Shown: positions 63,199 through 64,000 of the stretch, piece by piece
Position numbering within the stretch: the first letter of the stretch is position 1
How the letters are laid out: each line of letters begins with the position of its first letter
Assembly: GCA_942492055.1 (NCBI GenBank)
Contig: CALODP010000015.1
Span: 620,001 to 684,000 of the forward strand
Direction of reading: 5' to 3'
DNA from: CALODP01 sp942492055
GTDB taxonomy: Bacteria > Bacteroidota > Ignavibacteria > Ignavibacteriales > Melioribacteraceae
DNA length: 64,000 nt
Translations under genes and position numbers: made by a program
The notes under the pieces: model-generated
What the model was told of the DNA's origin: nothing
Seen by the model: only the letters and a program-made list of their open reading frames with translations
Database searches by the model: none

Positions 63199-64000
63199 AT
63201 GAAGAGAAAATATTTCATAGCTTTAATTGTAAGTTGGGTTTGTATAACACTCATCTCGTATGTTTGGAATTATCACTTTATTGAAGATAGCGTTGAACAA
63301 CTTGCGCAAAATAAGGGTCGGATAATATTTGATCAGGTTCAAAACATGCGTTACTGGAATTCTCTACAAGGTGGCGTTTATGTGCCCGTTACGCATGATA
63401 CCCAACCGAATTACTATTTGAAGGATTCTTTACGAGACCTACATTCTGATTTAGGTCTTCTGACTAAGATCAACCCTGCCTATATGACTCGCCAATTGAA
63501 TGAAATTCTTGAAAAGAACGATAATTTGCGTCTTCATCTTACGAGCATTGATCCAATTCGTCCGGAAAACAAAGCTAACCAATGGGAATTAAAAGCATTA
63601 AGAGCCTTTGATAATGACGCTACTGAGTGTTTTGAGAGAATAGTTTCTGATTCGGTAGATGTTTTCAAATACATGGCACCACTTTATGTAAGAGAGAGTT
63701 GTCTTTCATGCCATGGGAATCAAGGATATAAGATTGGTGATGTAAGAGGGGGACTGAGTATTAGTTTTCCAACAGACTCTTACGCAAATACAATTAATTC
63801 AGCATTGATCTCAATGACAGCAGTACATATTATTGCCTTAATAGTCGGTTTGTTTGGTCTATTCGCATATAACAAAAAAACTAGTAGATATATTACTGTC
63901 ATTCAGGATAGCAATATTGAGTTACAGAGAAAGGAAAAACTTCTTCAAGAAGCTACTGAGCATCTATCAAGGATTAATGCGAAGAAGGATAAGTTTTTTT
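63199..64000 (+). CDS. Sensor histidine kinase with Tll0287-like (DUF3365) domain, partial
   Basis: About 267 codons before the window edge; the 3' end is missing. An N-terminal helix (YFIALIVSWVCITLISYVW) precedes an extracytoplasmic domain with WNSLQGGVYVP, NPAYMTRQLN and ESCLSCHG, the c-type-heme CxxCH of DUF3365 sensors. A second helix (ALISMTAVHIIALIVGLFGLFAY) and a coiled coil follow. The last residues (RINAKKDKFF) are the usual start of a HisKA domain. It would sense redox or ligand state through heme. The start ATG has only a weak ribosome site. Confidence 0.85.
   Translation, partial: MKRKYFIALIVSWVCITLISYVWNYHFIEDSVEQLAQNKGRIIFDQVQNMRYWNSLQGGVYVPVTHDTQPNYYLKDSLRDLHSDLGLLTKINPAYMTRQLNEILEKNDNLRLHLTSIDPIRPENKANQWELKALRAFDNDATECFERIVSDSVDVFKYMAPLYVRESCLSCHGNQGYKIGDVRGGLSISFPTDSYANTINSALISMTAVHIIALIVGLFGLFAYNKKTSRYITVIQDSNIELQRKEKLLQEATEHLSRINAKKDKFF

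Overview
The window looks like a chromosomal segment of a free-living bacterium of the Fibrobacteres-Chlorobi-Bacteroidetes (FCB) superphylum, most like the Ignavibacteria/Kapabacteria side. The evidence is a protein ending in a type IX secretion (T9SS) sorting domain, a Bacteroidetes-type Hc1-like histone H1 homologue, a likely -10 box of the TATATTTG type, AT-rich DNA, and many signal peptides and lipoproteins. This placement is inference from gene content; no rRNA is present.

Layout. 1-508 is a degenerate 21-bp tandem array. 554-3125 (minus) is an operon: HisA-like isomerase, cyclic-nucleotide-binding protein, universal stress protein, eIF2B-like sugar isomerase. 3385-12809 (plus) holds a hydrolase, a membrane Fe-S oxidoreductase, the Hc1-like protein, a CapA-like protein, an MFS pump, a tRNA-dihydrouridine synthase, a PAP2-like protein, PolX and apt. 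12963-14554 holds a second 21-bp array with an intact IS256-family element at its end. 14668-22742 holds an atypical SDR, a FAD protein, a lipoprotein/T9SS-protein pair and small membrane or secreted proteins. 22806-25199 is a self-contained minus-strand operon (barrel protein, Acg nitroreductase, TetR) with twin palindromes in its promoter. 25277-28157 holds small hypotheticals, lipoproteins and tRNA-Phe. 28245-28577 holds a third array and other repeats. 28780-30731 is a POT transporter plus a membrane protein. 30901-41975 is a long housekeeping run (purC, DUF971, pgsA, pgpA, cinA, thpR, recA, recX, acyl-CoA dehydrogenase, guaB, glycosyltransferase, purD). 41984-44361 is HIT, an NtrC-type regulator and a secreted protein. 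44453-49099 ends with clpC and a pterin dehydratase. 49306-52605 holds a fourth array and an intact IS21 element. 52725-57184 holds an M64 peptidase, an RsbU-like phosphatase and an orphan PduS/PduT microcompartment pair. 57314-63071 is the threonine operon (thrA-asd-thrB-thrC). A heme-type sensor kinase runs off the right edge.

The most unusual signal is a set of four intergenic arrays that share a 21-bp period but not one consensus. Each lies just 3' of an operon, two are next to insertion sequences, and the spacing is kept while the sequence drifts. Two arrays are inverted copies of one unit with a 13-bp palindrome (CGGAA-N3-TTCCG). Another could encode an Ile/Trp heptad coiled coil. Helical phasing of protein-binding sites (21 bp is two turns of B-DNA), heptad coding, or simple amplification could each explain them; the sequence alone does not decide.

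Several enzymes carry altered catalytic residues: PolX lacks both polymerase aspartates at the expected site, and the SDR lacks the usual Tyr and Lys.
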